NCBI GenBank assembly: GCA_011800805.1
Contig: MPNW01000873.1
Span: 13,842-39,209 of the forward strand
Direction: 5' to 3'
DNA: 25,368 nt
Origin: Hirudo medicinalis
Lineage: Eukaryota > Annelida > Clitellata > Hirudinida > Hirudinidae
Below, in pieces: positions 8,112-15,779 of this stretch. Each line of letters begins with the position of its first letter. Position 1 is the stretch's first letter. Below the pieces are notes generated by a model. The model was not told where the DNA came from. It ran no database searches and saw only the letters and a program-made list of their open reading frames with translations. A program made the translations under genes and the position numbers.

Positions 8112-9110
8112 TTAGCTCTTCAAAAAATATTGCAACTCTTCGTCCAAATTCAAAAACGGATAACGCTCTTTTAACACAGTTGCTTTTTCATAATGGGTTT
8201 TTAAAAACCGTTTATGCGCATGCGTTTGTGGCTGAAATGCGCGATGCTTGCGGGCTATAGCTATTTGTTTTAATTCTTTCATTAACTGTTGCGAGGGTGC
8301 ATCAATACAGGCTTCTGCAAATTTTTCCAAAACAAACTCGGTAGCCTGATAATTAGGATGTGCAAAATCTACATCATAAAAACGATAATCGCGCAGTACA
8401 TCTATCACCAACTCGTATGCCGGAAAGTAATACACATCCGGAAACTTTTCGGACAAGTGGTGCACTACTTCTAATAGTCGTGCTTTGCTTCGATTATTGT
8501 TTACCACACCCTCTCGCAAATGCCTAACGGGGCTTACGGTAAAAAGTATTTTTATTTTGGGATTGAACGCCCGCAAGCGGTGATAAATATTGTCCATCGC
8601 AGCAGTCATTTCTTCAATACTCAACAACCTTTTTTTGAACCACTGAGCCGGGGCGCGGTGGCAGTTGGCTACATGTAGGTTTTTGCGCTCGTTTTCCAAA
8701 TTATTGGGCGACAGAATGTAGGAATAGGCCGAACCTAACGTGATGATTACCCAATCGGCATTTTTTAAAAAATGATGTGCTTGCAGCACACTATCGTTTA
8801 TGGCTTGCAAGGCCAAAGCCTTGTCTATATTAGAAAAACGGGAATGATGGTGCCACGAACTCCAAATTTCATTTAAATAAAACAAATCGGCCTCTGAATA
8901 TTTTCTGTTTTCTACATAGGCTATCAAACTATGCCGCACACTTTCCGGTTCGAACAAAATGCCGTGTGGGTTTTGCATTACGTTGAACTTGTGTTCTAAC
9001 AAAGCATTGCCTATATGTTCGGTAAAACAAGAGCCAATCAGCAATATTTTATTTCCATAAGTAAGTGGCTGGGGCAATTGAGGAATATCGATGGACGACA
9101 TGAAGTTCAT
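8112..9110 (-). CDS. GSCFA domain protein (SGNH-hydrolase-like)
   Basis: The 332-residue protein carries the N-terminal motif that names the family in the form GSCFTEHIG (26-34), followed by NPHGILFEP, SSWHHHSRF, DWVIITLGSAY, FTVSPVRHLREG and, near residue 240, the block YRFYDVDFAHPN. The GSxF serine near the start and the late D-x-x-H pair fit an SGNH/GDSL-type esterase fold, but the substrate of GSCFA proteins is not known. There is no signal peptide, so it is probably cytoplasmic. It starts 35 bases after the stop of the RNA methyltransferase gene on the same strand, so the two may share a transcript. It ends 30 bases from prmC in a tail-to-tail arrangement. Confidence 0.88.
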   Translation of the reverse strand: MNFMSSIDIPQLPQPLTYGNKILLIGSCFTEHIGNALLEHKFNVMQNPHGILFEPESVRHSLIAYVENRKYSEADLFYLNEIWSSWHHHSRFSNIDKALALQAINDSVLQAHHFLKNADWVIITLGSAYSYILSPNNLENERKNLHVANCHRAPAQWFKKRLLSIEEMTAAMDNIYHRLRAFNPKIKILFTVSPVRHLREGVVNNNRSKARLLEVVHHLSEKFPDVYYFPAYELVIDVLRDYRFYDVDFAHPNYQATEFVLEKFAEACIDAPSQQLMKELKQIAIARKHRAFQPQTHAHKRFLKTHYEKATVLKERYPFLNLDEELQYFLKS

Positions 9111-9145
9111 ATCAAAAAATCTCTTTTGATGGAATAATACGGTGC

Positions 9146-9910
9146 TTATCGGCTACGTTGGTTCATCGCTTCGTACAAAATCATACCGGTAGCAACCGAT
9201 ACGTTTAAACTTTCGAAATCATTCTTCATTGGAATGCGGATGTTGGCATCGCAAATTTTAAGCAGTGCGGGGTAAATACCTTTTTCTTCACTGCCCATTA
9301 CAATTGCGGCAGGTACGGTAAGGTCGCAGTCGGCGATGTTTTTAGATGCCGTCATTTCGGAAGCAAATACAGAAATGCCGCTCAGCCGCAATTCGTCTAC
9401 TGCTTTCATCAAACTATTTACACGACATACAGGAATTTTTTCTAACGCACCAGCCGATGTAAGAATAGCGTCTTCGTTTAGTGCACCCACACCCCTATCG
9501 GGAATGATAATGGCATGCACTCCGGTACACCATGCAGTACGGGCTATACCTCCAATGTTTCTGATATCTGTAATGCCGTCTAAAATTAGAAAAAGCGGAG
9601 TTTCGCCTTTTTCTACTGTAAAAGATATAACATCTTGCAGTTGGTAGTACTGTACTTTGGCTATTTGCGCAATGCAGCCCTCATGGTTTTCTATATTAAA
9701 GCCGTTTAGTTTTTGCGGTGGAACATAGTTGAGCGGAACACCCTGTTGCGCTGCTAGCATCTTTAGTTCGGATACAGAGGAAGTGGTATTTTTAGGATCA
9801 ATGTAAATTCTATCCAACCCTTTGCCTTGTTTCAATGCTTCTATGACGGGTGCAACTCTTGCTATCAGGGTATTTTTTTTTGGCCTTTGCGGCGATCTAA
9901 AATTTTTCAC
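9146..9910 (-). CDS. rlmB: TrmH/SpoU-family rRNA 2'-O-methyltransferase (RlmB-like)
   Basis: This SPOUT enzyme transfers a methyl group from SAM to a ribose 2'-hydroxyl of RNA. The 254 residues include an N-terminal substrate-binding domain with the family opening (VAPVIEALKQGKGLDRIYI), then motif 1 DGITDIRNIGGIART (111-125) with the conserved Asn and Arg, motif 2 VMGSEEKGI (204-212) and motif 3 IPMKNDFESLNVSVATG (226-242), which form the trefoil knot. Length and domain layout fit RlmB, which methylates G2251 of 23S rRNA, but a different target in this organism cannot be excluded. The start is a GTG at 9910. It is followed by the GSCFA gene. Confidence 0.86.
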   Translation of the reverse strand: MKNFRSPQRPKKNTLIARVAPVIEALKQGKGLDRIYIDPKNTTSSVSELKMLAAQQGVPLNYVPPQKLNGFNIENHEGCIAQIAKVQYYQLQDVISFTVEKGETPLFLILDGITDIRNIGGIARTAWCTGVHAIIIPDRGVGALNEDAILTSAGALEKIPVCRVNSLMKAVDELRLSGISVFASEMTASKNIADCDLTVPAAIVMGSEEKGIYPALLKICDANIRIPMKNDFESLNVSVATGMILYEAMNQRSR

Positions 9911-9938
9911 TTAGCAAAGAAAACGAAAAGTATAGATA

Positions 9939-9988
9939 TTTTGATGTTGCGGCAGTGGATCTCACTTACTTTTGCCGCAACATCAAAA
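9939..9988 (-). terminator. 16-bp perfect hairpin, likely terminator of the RCC1 gene
   Basis: TTTTGATGTTGCGGCA (9939-9954) is perfectly inverted at 9973-9988, with an 18-base loop. It lies between the 3' end of the decayed RCC1 gene and the start of the rlmB-like gene on the same strand, so ending the RCC1 transcript is the simplest role. A run of T after the stem is weak, as the terminal A/T pairs are part of the stem. The loop and right arm also contain TACTTTTG (9967-9974), a promoter box match pointing the other way. Confidence 0.45.
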
Positions 9989-10005
9989 ACTATTTGAAAA
10001 GGTAG

Positions 10006-11255
10006 CTATCTATAATCTTTTACTACAGCTTGAATTATTTTGGAATATTGTTTGGTACCGTCTTTATCTACTTGAACAATGCGTACCCACAATTTCGAGG
10101 TGCGTCCGGAAGCAACTTCATTGGTTTGTTTAGTACAAGAAATGGCTGTTACTGACAACACAACACCTAAGCCCACTATCCATATTTTTCTTTTACGTGC
10201 CATACCTGCTGCTGCAAGTAAAAGTACGATGGTGCCTAAGACACCTGCCGCCATGCCCATAATACTGGCATTTGTGGTTTTAAATTGATGGGATAAAGCA
10301 ACATCTGAATTTCCATTTTGTGCTTTCGTATTTACTTTTCCGATAGATTTAAAATGTGTTCCATCGGTGCTGGCTTCAATTTCGAAATAGCTGTTATTGG
10401 ATTCTTTTTTTGAACCCCGGTTTACAAGTAGGTTTCCATCTTTTACAACGGCATCTATGCCGCCAAAAGTTACGGGTAATGTGATGGCTGCAAAATTGTT
10501 GGCTCGTTTTACTTTCGCTATCAGCCTGCAGTTGCTTACGTAGTAATGATCCAAATCGGTAGCAGTCAATATTCGGGAATCTGAATTGATGCCTAAGCCT
10601 GCGGTAAATGTGGGAGTATAAATTTGTGTTGGATAAGGATTGGCGTCCCGTAAGGAAGGATCGGCCAATGCGCCACCCAAATTGTCACCCCAAATCCAAA
10701 CACCTACATCTCCACTTTTTAAACCTATGCTCAAGGCACCTCTGCTGCAATTGCTGCACTCTAATTGGTAGCAGAGCCCATTTGCGTGGGAACGTTTTTG
10801 TTAACGATGGTGCCATCACCCAACTGGCCGTATTCGTTAGATCCCCAAACCCATAATGTATTACTAGTATTTAAAGCTACGTTAAAATTAAAACCAGCTT
10901 CTATACTTTTCCAATATACACCCATGCCTATCTGCACAGGTTCACTTCGGTTGGTAGTGCTGCCATCTCCCAATTGACCTTCGTCATTCCATCCCCAAGC
11001 CCATAAAGTACCATCACTGGCAATAGCTAATACGTAACCGTTACCAGCATCTACTTATTAATGATTTGCAATTTATGTCCTACTGATTTCTGTGCAACTT
11101 AGTAATGTCAATGGGTTTTTCGCTTTTAATGGGTCATAATTACTAAACGATTAATATGTATAATTTCAGCATTGTGCCTGAACAGTAATATTCCAAGCAA
11201 GTATCAGGGGTAGCAGAAAGGCAAACAAAAACAATCGTTTGTGAATGTTATTCAT
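10006..11255 (-). pseudogene. Secreted RCC1-repeat protein, decayed
   Basis: On the minus strand an ATG at 11255 opens a good signal peptide (MNNIHKRLFLFAFLLPLILA then VQAQC) that stops at 11166. After about 110 bases without homology, RCC1-type beta-propeller repeats resume near 11050: VLAIASDGTLWAWGWNDEGQ and, 40 residues on, WVWGSNEYGQLGDGT. This frame stops at 10761. A shifted frame (from 10734) gives another repeat (VWIWGDNLGGAL), a fibronectin-like segment (YFEIEASTDGTHFKSIG), two hydrophobic helices (about residues 158-178 and 184-199 of that frame) and a basic C-terminus ending at 10006. At least one large deletion, a nonsense codon and a frameshift separate the parts. Repeats of the missing propeller blades are absent. 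RCC1-repeat proteins of this kind are usually exported surface proteins; the function is unknown. Confidence 0.75.
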
Positions 11256-11547
11256 GTGTGTAAGTTTTTAGCGATTTTATAGAATTTAAAAGTTGACTAC
11301 GTAACAGGCGAATGACACAATAAAGAGTAATTACTGGTTTTTATAGAATATGGCACAACTAAATAGTGCCGTCTCCATAACACGCTACACGAGGTGTAAC
11401 AACTAAACCCGGATCTTGCTGAATGGCGAAAAAGAGGTTTATCATTCAATGTTTAGCTTTGCCTTTCCATACAACTGCAATGTCTTTGTTCGTTCGAATA
11501 TTAGTGTATAGAGGTAAAACCATTAAATATTATAGATAAAATTCCAT
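11256..11547. other. Intergenic region without recognised gene
   Basis: Nothing recognisable is encoded here. A minus-strand frame of about 45 residues (roughly 11300-11450) has no family resemblance and no start context. The stretch separates the decayed RCC1 gene from the thiamine-regulated transporter, and the divergent promoters of both must lie in it. Confidence 0.5.
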
Positions 11548-11555
11548 TACCTTCG
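11548..11555 (+). promoter_or_regulatory. Possible promoter -7 box of the TPP-regulated receptor
   Basis: TACCTTCG differs by one base from TAnnTTTG and is placed about 30 bases before the riboswitch aptamer, so the transcript would contain the whole aptamer. No -33 element is clear. Confidence 0.27.
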
Positions 11556-11584
11556 CGCTGCTTTTCAGAAAAAAAAGCACAGTG

Positions 11585-11668
11585 TTCCCGGGGTGCCTAT
11601 CCACCAATTGGTGTGAGAAGCTGAGATAATACCCGTAAACCTGATCAGGGTAATGCCTGCGCAGGGAA
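11585..11668 (+). promoter_or_regulatory. TPP riboswitch (THI element)
   Basis: The conserved TPP aptamer is easily seen: closing stem TTCCC (11585-11589) with GGGAA (11664-11668), the GGGGTGCC block at 11590-11597, GCTGAGATAATACCCGT, AACCTGATCAGGGTAATGCC and the final GCGCAGGGA. These are the nucleotides that bind the pyrimidine and the pyrophosphate in known THI boxes. It lies about 70 bases before the start codon of the TonB-dependent receptor, so thiamine pyrophosphate should lower expression of that gene. Confidence 0.94.
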
Positions 11669-11695
11669 GGAAGTAGCATCGCAAGTCCTTTTCTC
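11667..11695 (+). terminator. Possible riboswitch expression platform (weak terminator)
   Basis: AAGGA (11667-11671) can pair with TCCTT (11686-11690), followed by a pyrimidine run TTCTCTTTT. The first strand shares two bases with the 3' side of the aptamer closing stem. The stem is only five base pairs, so this is a weak candidate; control at translation start is the alternative. Confidence 0.25.
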
Positions 11696-11739
11696 TTTTG
11701 AGCATTTCCCTCTCATTAATTTTTAAAAATAAAAAACAA

Positions 11740-13989
11740 ATGAAGAGGATTCTCCTATTTTCCTGCATCTCTACGCTTGCAGGTAAGCAGTTACTATCAC
11801 AAATTTATCCCACCGGCAACGACAGTACCCAAATGCTAACTCCGGTGGAAGTGCGTTCTACCCGATTGAACGAAAGATCGCCGTTCGCAGCAAGCAATTT
11901 TGGAAAGAAAGAAATTGCAAAACAAAATTTGGGACAAAGTTTTCCCTATTTTCTGAATCAAATTCCTTCTGTGGTGCTTAGTTCAGACGATGGTATTGGC
12001 GTAGGGTATGCTTCGTTTAGGGTGCGCGGCACGGATATTGCACGCACTAACGTAACTTTTAACGGTATTCCTGTAAACGACCCCGAATCTCAAGGTACTT
12101 TTTTCGTAAATTTTGGCGACTTGGCTTCTTCTACCAGCTCGGTACAATTGCAGCGAGGCGTGGGTTCTTCTACCAATGGAGCCGGTGCGTTTGGTGCTTC
12201 GCTTAATATTTACAATATAGAACAAAGCAAAGAGGCAACGGCCACTATCAGTAATTCGTATGGTTCTTTTAATACATGGAAACATACGTTACAAGCAGCT
12301 TCTGGTCTTGTTAGCGGCGGATTCCAGTTTGATATACGACTGTCTAAAATTAGTTCTGATGGGTATATTCAACGTTCTAACAGCGATTTAAAATCGCTGC
12401 AATTTGTAGCCGGATGGACTTCTAAAAACGAAATGACCAATATCAAATTCAACCTGCTTACCGGAAAAGAAAAAACCGGTCAGGCTTGGAATGGTATTGG
12501 CACCAGTTATACCAACAAGGATGATCTTACTAAAGTAGATTACGGCAAACAGTTGGATAACGCAGATCGTAATTCCAACACTTTGGGTAAAATGGCCAAC
12601 GGCGCATATTATAACGACCAAACGGACAATTACCAACAAGATTATTACCAGTTATTTCTTAATCACAAATTCAATCCGTACTGGTCGTCAAACATCAGTT
12701 TGTTTATGACTCGTGGCAAAGGCTATTACAACGAGTATAAGCAGGACGAAAAGTTTAAAACCTATGGCGTAGCCAACCCTGCCATTGGCAACACCACCAT
12801 TACCAAAACCAATCTCATACGCCAGCTGTGGTTAGATAATTATTATTACGGAAGTGTTTTTTCGGCCAACTACAATAAAAACAATACCACCTTAAATATA
12901 GGAGGTGGACATACACAATATGATGCGCGACATTACGGATATGTAAAATGGGCCGATGTGGGCTTTTTGCCCGATCACCGCTGGTACTACCTTCCTGCGT
13001 TTAAAAGAGATATTAATTTTTACAGCAAATTGCAACAACAAATTGCCCAGAACTTGTACGCTTTTGCCGATGTGCAAGTACGCAACGTAAATTACATCAT
13101 CAAAGGATTTAGAAAAAATCCTACATTGGACGATATTAAAAACCGCTACACCTTCTTCAACCCTAAAGCCGGGTTGAGCTACATTGTTAAGCACACCAAC
13201 ACCGCCCAAAGTAAAATATATGGCTCGGTAGCTGTTGCCAATAAAGAACCTAACAGAGACGACTTTGAAGCCGATAGCAAACAAGCCCCAAAACCCGAAC
13301 GACTAACCGATATTGAAGCAGGATACCAATTTAGCAGTAAGTACTTTGATGGAGGAATAAATGGTTATTTCATGAAGTATAAAGACCAACTGATAGCCAC
13401 CGGCAAAATAAATGATGTGGGTGCTTATGCCCGCATCAATGTAGATGATAGCTATCGAGGGGGTATAGAAATCACGGCAGACTGGAAACCAAATAAATGG
13501 CTACAAGCCAGTGCTAACGGCACTTTTAGTAGAAATAAAATTAAAAACATTGACCAATACAAAGATGATTACGACAATGACGGGCAAATAAAACAATCCT
13601 CTACCAATACCGATATTTCGTTTTCTCCGAACACAGTGGCGGGTCTCACCGTTAGCCTTGAACCATTTACCCGACCCGACAGCAAGCGGCATTTGTATAT
13701 TGATTTAATAGAAAAATACGTAAGTAGGCAATATTTAGATAATGTCCAAAACAAACTAAAAAGCATCAACCCATATGAACTAACTGATGCAAGACTGAGG
13801 TATCAATTTGCTACAAAAACTTTTAAAAATGTAAGCCTCGTTTTTATGGCCAATAATTTGCTTAATAAAAAATACGAAAACAACGGCTACACGTCCAGTT
13901 CCGTAAATGGCGGAACCACTACTACCAAAAACTACTACTATCCGCAAGCGGGCATCAATTGGAACGTAGGAGTGTTGCTTGATTTTTAA
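11740..13989 (+). CDS. TonB-dependent outer-membrane receptor, TPP-riboswitch controlled
   Basis: The 749-residue protein has a signal peptide (MKRILLFSCISTLAG), a TonB-box-like TPVEVRS near residue 34, a plug domain with FPYFLNQIPSVVLSSDDGIG, FRVRGTDIARTNVTFNGIPV and VQLQRGVGSSTNGAGAFG, and a beta-barrel to the end, which closes with aromatic strands and a final Phe (NVGVLLDF) as barrel proteins do. It lacks the N-terminal carboxypeptidase-like domain of SusC proteins, so it resembles siderophore/vitamin receptors. With the TPP riboswitch directly upstream it is best read as an importer of thiamine or a precursor; such receptors under THI boxes have been predicted in the Bacteroidota (OMR1). 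The ATG at 11740 is chosen over 11698 because it begins the signal peptide. No inner-membrane PnuT or thiamine kinase gene follows. Confidence 0.93.
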   Translation: MKRILLFSCISTLAGKQLLSQIYPTGNDSTQMLTPVEVRSTRLNERSPFAASNFGKKEIAKQNLGQSFPYFLNQIPSVVLSSDDGIGVGYASFRVRGTDIARTNVTFNGIPVNDPESQGTFFVNFGDLASSTSSVQLQRGVGSSTNGAGAFGASLNIYNIEQSKEATATISNSYGSFNTWKHTLQAASGLVSGGFQFDIRLSKISSDGYIQRSNSDLKSLQFVAGWTSKNEMTNIKFNLLTGKEKTGQAWNGIGTSYTNKDDLTKVDYGKQLDNADRNSNTLGKMANGAYYNDQTDNYQQDYYQLFLNHKFNPYWSSNISLFMTRGKGYYNEYKQDEKFKTYGVANPAIGNTTITKTNLIRQLWLDNYYYGSVFSANYNKNNTTLNIGGGHTQYDARHYGYVKWADVGFLPDHRWYYLPAFKRDINFYSKLQQQIAQNLYAFADVQVRNVNYIIKGFRKNPTLDDIKNRYTFFNPKAGLSYIVKHTNTAQSKIYGSVAVANKEPNRDDFEADSKQAPKPERLTDIEAGYQFSSKYFDGGINGYFMKYKDQLIATGKINDVGAYARINVDDSYRGGIEITADWKPNKWLQASANGTFSRNKIKNIDQYKDDYDNDGQIKQSSTNTDISFSPNTVAGLTVSLEPFTRPDSKRHLYIDLIEKYVSRQYLDNVQNKLKSINPYELTDARLRYQFATKTFKNVSLVFMANNLLNKKYENNGYTSSSVNGGTTTTKNYYYPQAGINWNVGVLLDF

Positions 13990-14193
13990 GTCCTGCCCTA
14001 CCTCAAAAGGAAAAAGAATCAAAATTCCGTAGTGTCAGCGTATCCCAAGGCCGGCAGTTTAAAATTACAGATTTACTCTAATTTTAACTGTTATACCAAT
14101 TAGACATTAATGTGATAAGCAAAATTTTACTCAGTTCAACACCAAAGCAATCAACCAACCATCTTTTACAACCCTTCTTCTCCATCCTTAAAC

Positions 14194-14211
14194 TATATGC
14201 TTTTCGATATA
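14194..14211. promoter_or_regulatory. HipB operator-like site 1
   Basis: TATAT-N8-ATATA with spacer GCTTTTCG. The architecture (five-base arms, eight-base spacer) equals the known HipB operator geometry TATCC-N8-GGATA, with different arm bases. The core TTTTCG is shared with site 2. Confidence 0.55.
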
Positions 14212-14231
14212 AAAACTCATTGTTTCATTTT

Positions 14232-14249
14232 TATATGTTTTCGCATATA
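14232..14249. promoter_or_regulatory. HipB operator-like site 2
   Basis: TATAT-N8-ATATA with spacer GTTTTCGC, and longer outer symmetry (TTTTATATG with CATATAAAA). It lies 38 bases from site 1 and just upstream of the -7 box at 14256, across the expected -33 region, so a bound HipB dimer would block RNA polymerase. Confidence 0.6.
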
Positions 14250-14255
14250 AAACCG

Positions 14256-14263
14256 TATTTTTG
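14256..14263 (+). promoter_or_regulatory. Promoter -7 box of the hip operon
   Basis: TATTTTTG is an exact TAnnTTTG match. The transcript would begin near 14268, giving a leader of about 25 bases before the hipB ATG. Confidence 0.45.
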
Positions 14264-14292
14264 TACAAAATCATTGTAAAAGCATATAGTTT

Positions 14293-14505
14293 ATGTTTTT
14301 AAGTTTATCTCAATTTGTAAAGCAGAAGCGAAAAGATTCCGGTATGACACAGGAAGAATTTGCCCAAAAGGCAGGTGTGGCGTTAACCGTTATCAGGAAG
14401 ATTGAACAAGGCAAAACAAACCTCAGCATGGCTAAAGTGAATCAGGTGTTGCTGATGTTTGGCTATGCTTTGGTTCCTGCAAATATTAAAGAAACTAAAA
14501 AATGA
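14293..14505 (+). CDS. hipB: HipB-type antitoxin/repressor, helix-turn-helix protein
   Basis: The 70-residue protein is a single Cro/C1-type helix-turn-helix domain: FVKQKRKDSGMTQEEFAQ, then AGVALTVIRKIEQGKTNLSM, with the recognition helix around residues 32-41, and a short hydrophobic end. It starts the three-gene operon and overlaps hipS by the four bases ATGA, so translation is probably coupled. Two palindromes of the right geometry sit upstream, so it very probably represses its own operon as HipB does. In split hipBST modules of E. coli the antitoxic activity lies mainly with HipS, not HipB; which applies here cannot be read from sequence. Confidence 0.88.
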   Translation: MFLSLSQFVKQKRKDSGMTQEEFAQKAGVALTVIRKIEQGKTNLSMAKVNQVLLMFGYALVPANIKETKK

Positions 14506-14840
14506 GACAGGGAAAAATTTTCTACAAAGACATATTTGCCGGCCTTATCACAGAAACTAATGACGGAGAATATACATTTCAGTACGACACCGAATACATA
14601 AAAAAATTTCCGAATCGCTTTATTAGTTTTACGATGCCAGTATCGGAAAAATTATATAAAGACAAAAGGCTATTCCCTTTTTTTGAAGGGCTTATCCCCG
14701 AAGGATGGTTGCTGGACATCGCCGTTCAAAGCTGGAAAATCAATAAAAGTGATCTTATGGGATTACTGTTGGCCTGTTGTCAAAACTGCATTGGGGCCGT
14801 AAGCGTATTACCAGTAAACGATAATGAATATGAATCATAA
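14502..14840 (+). CDS. HipS-like protein (HipA N-terminal subdomain, split form)
   Basis: This 112-residue protein corresponds to the N-terminal subdomain 1 of HipA (the Couple_hipA domain), here as a separate gene. It carries the early GKIFYKDIFAGLITE segment, YIKKFPNRFISFTMPVS, and the hallmark PFFEGLIPEGWLLD (about residues 63-76), then a hydrophobic end GAVSVLPV. In the E. coli HipBST module the equivalent protein, HipS, neutralises the kinase HipT. It overlaps hipB by 4 bases and hipT by 17 bases, so the three products are likely made together. The frames differ between hipS and hipT, and no single mutation explains the split, so it is probably the native state rather than a broken hipA. 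Confidence 0.82.
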   Translation: MRQGKIFYKDIFAGLITETNDGEYTFQYDTEYIKKFPNRFISFTMPVSEKLYKDKRLFPFFEGLIPEGWLLDIAVQSWKINKSDLMGLLLACCQNCIGAVSVLPVNDNEYES

Positions 14841-15774
14841 ATGCCTGTATTGCTATAAACAGTTCTTGAAAGATGAAAGAGACTTTCATGCCCGGTGTAG
14901 CAAAAAGTTTTTTGACTCCGACAGTCCTCCTGCTTTGGACTATACACTGGAAGAAATGAGCAAATTGGCAAAAGAAGTCGTGGAGCACTCCGTTTCAGTT
15001 CCGGGTGTGCAACCCAAATTATCGCTTAGCTTTATAACTGATATATTGGAAGATAAAGCTCGGGGCCGACTCACAATTGTAGGAACATTGGGTGGAAATT
15101 ATATTTTAAAACCGCCCAGCCATCAATATCCGGGAATGCCTGAAAATGAACACCTGACAATGAAAATAGCTGAAGCATTTGGCATACCTGTGGTACCTTC
15201 CTCATTAATCCGGTTACGATCCGGCGAGCTTTCCTACATTACCAAAAGGATTGACCGGACAAAAAACGGAGAGAAGATTCACATGATAGATATGTTTCAG
15301 ATACTGGAAACTTCCGACAAATATAAAGGCTCTATGGAACGCATCGCAAAAGCTGTTTTTGCTTATACGCAAAATACCCTGCTGGATACTTATCGTTTGT
15401 TTGAGCTGGTCGTTTTTTGTTTTTTAACAGGCAATAACGATATGCACCTGAAAAACTTTTCCATGATTTATAAAGAAGATGTATGGCAACTATCGCCAGC
15501 CTACGACTTATTAAATGTACACCTCCACCTTCCTGAAGATACGGAGGAACTGGCGCTTACGCTGAATGCCAAAAAACGGAAATTGAAACAATCTGACTTT
15601 ACCCGTTTCGGCCAAGTTTCAGGGTTGAACGATAAACAAATTAACAGCGTTTACAGCCGCTTTCAAAAAGCAATTCCCCAATGGGAAACGATTATCCAAT
15701 CAAGCTTTTTGCCGGATAAAATGCAAAAAGATTATATAAAGCTTATAAAAGAAAAAAGCAAACGTATTTTATGA
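14824..15774 (+). CDS. HipT-like Ser/Thr kinase toxin with N-terminal zinc-knuckle-like motif
   Basis: The 316-residue protein is the kinase core of the HipA family. Visible parts: a Cys/His cluster CLYC (7-10) with H22 and C25 that could bind zinc; the glycine-rich loop SVSVPGVQPKLSL (56-68), with a Ser-x-Ser pair at 56/58 resembling the autophosphorylated serines of HipT; the ATP lysine in YILKPPS (K96); the catalytic loop NNDMHLKNFS (204-213; Asp206, Asn211); and the metal-binding Asp228 in SPAYDLL. All key residues are present, so it should be active. Family members phosphorylate aminoacyl-tRNA synthetases (HipA: GltX; E. coli HipT: TrpS), halting translation; the target here is unknown. 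The start could also be the second Met, two codons on. Confidence 0.86.
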   Translation: MNMNHKCLYCYKQFLKDERDFHARCSKKFFDSDSPPALDYTLEEMSKLAKEVVEHSVSVPGVQPKLSLSFITDILEDKARGRLTIVGTLGGNYILKPPSHQYPGMPENEHLTMKIAEAFGIPVVPSSLIRLRSGELSYITKRIDRTKNGEKIHMIDMFQILETSDKYKGSMERIAKAVFAYTQNTLLDTYRLFELVVFCFLTGNNDMHLKNFSMIYKEDVWQLSPAYDLLNVHLHLPEDTEELALTLNAKKRKLKQSDFTRFGQVSGLNDKQINSVYSRFQKAIPQWETIIQSSFLPDKMQKDYIKLIKEKSKRIL

Positions 15775-15779
15775 TATTT

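Larger units (their letters stand above)
14191..14291. repeat. 14-bp inverted repeat framing the hip promoter region
   Basis: AACTATATGCTTTT (14191-14204) is exactly inverted as AAAAGCATATAGTT (14278-14291), the second copy ending one base before the hipB ATG. The left copy overlaps operator-like site 1. The pair could be extra repressor half-sites or let DNA or RNA fold over the promoter. Confidence 0.6.

Noticed and set aside
11698..11739. 14-residue extension of the TonB receptor
   Set aside because: It would place polar residues before a good signal peptide; the start at 11740 gives a normal one.
11565..11768. Minus-strand 67-residue frame
   Set aside because: It is the antisense of the TPP riboswitch and the receptor start.
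14502..15774. hipA broken by a frameshift
   Set aside because: Both parts have proper starts, short overlaps and the gene order of known split HipBST systems, and each part is a complete domain.
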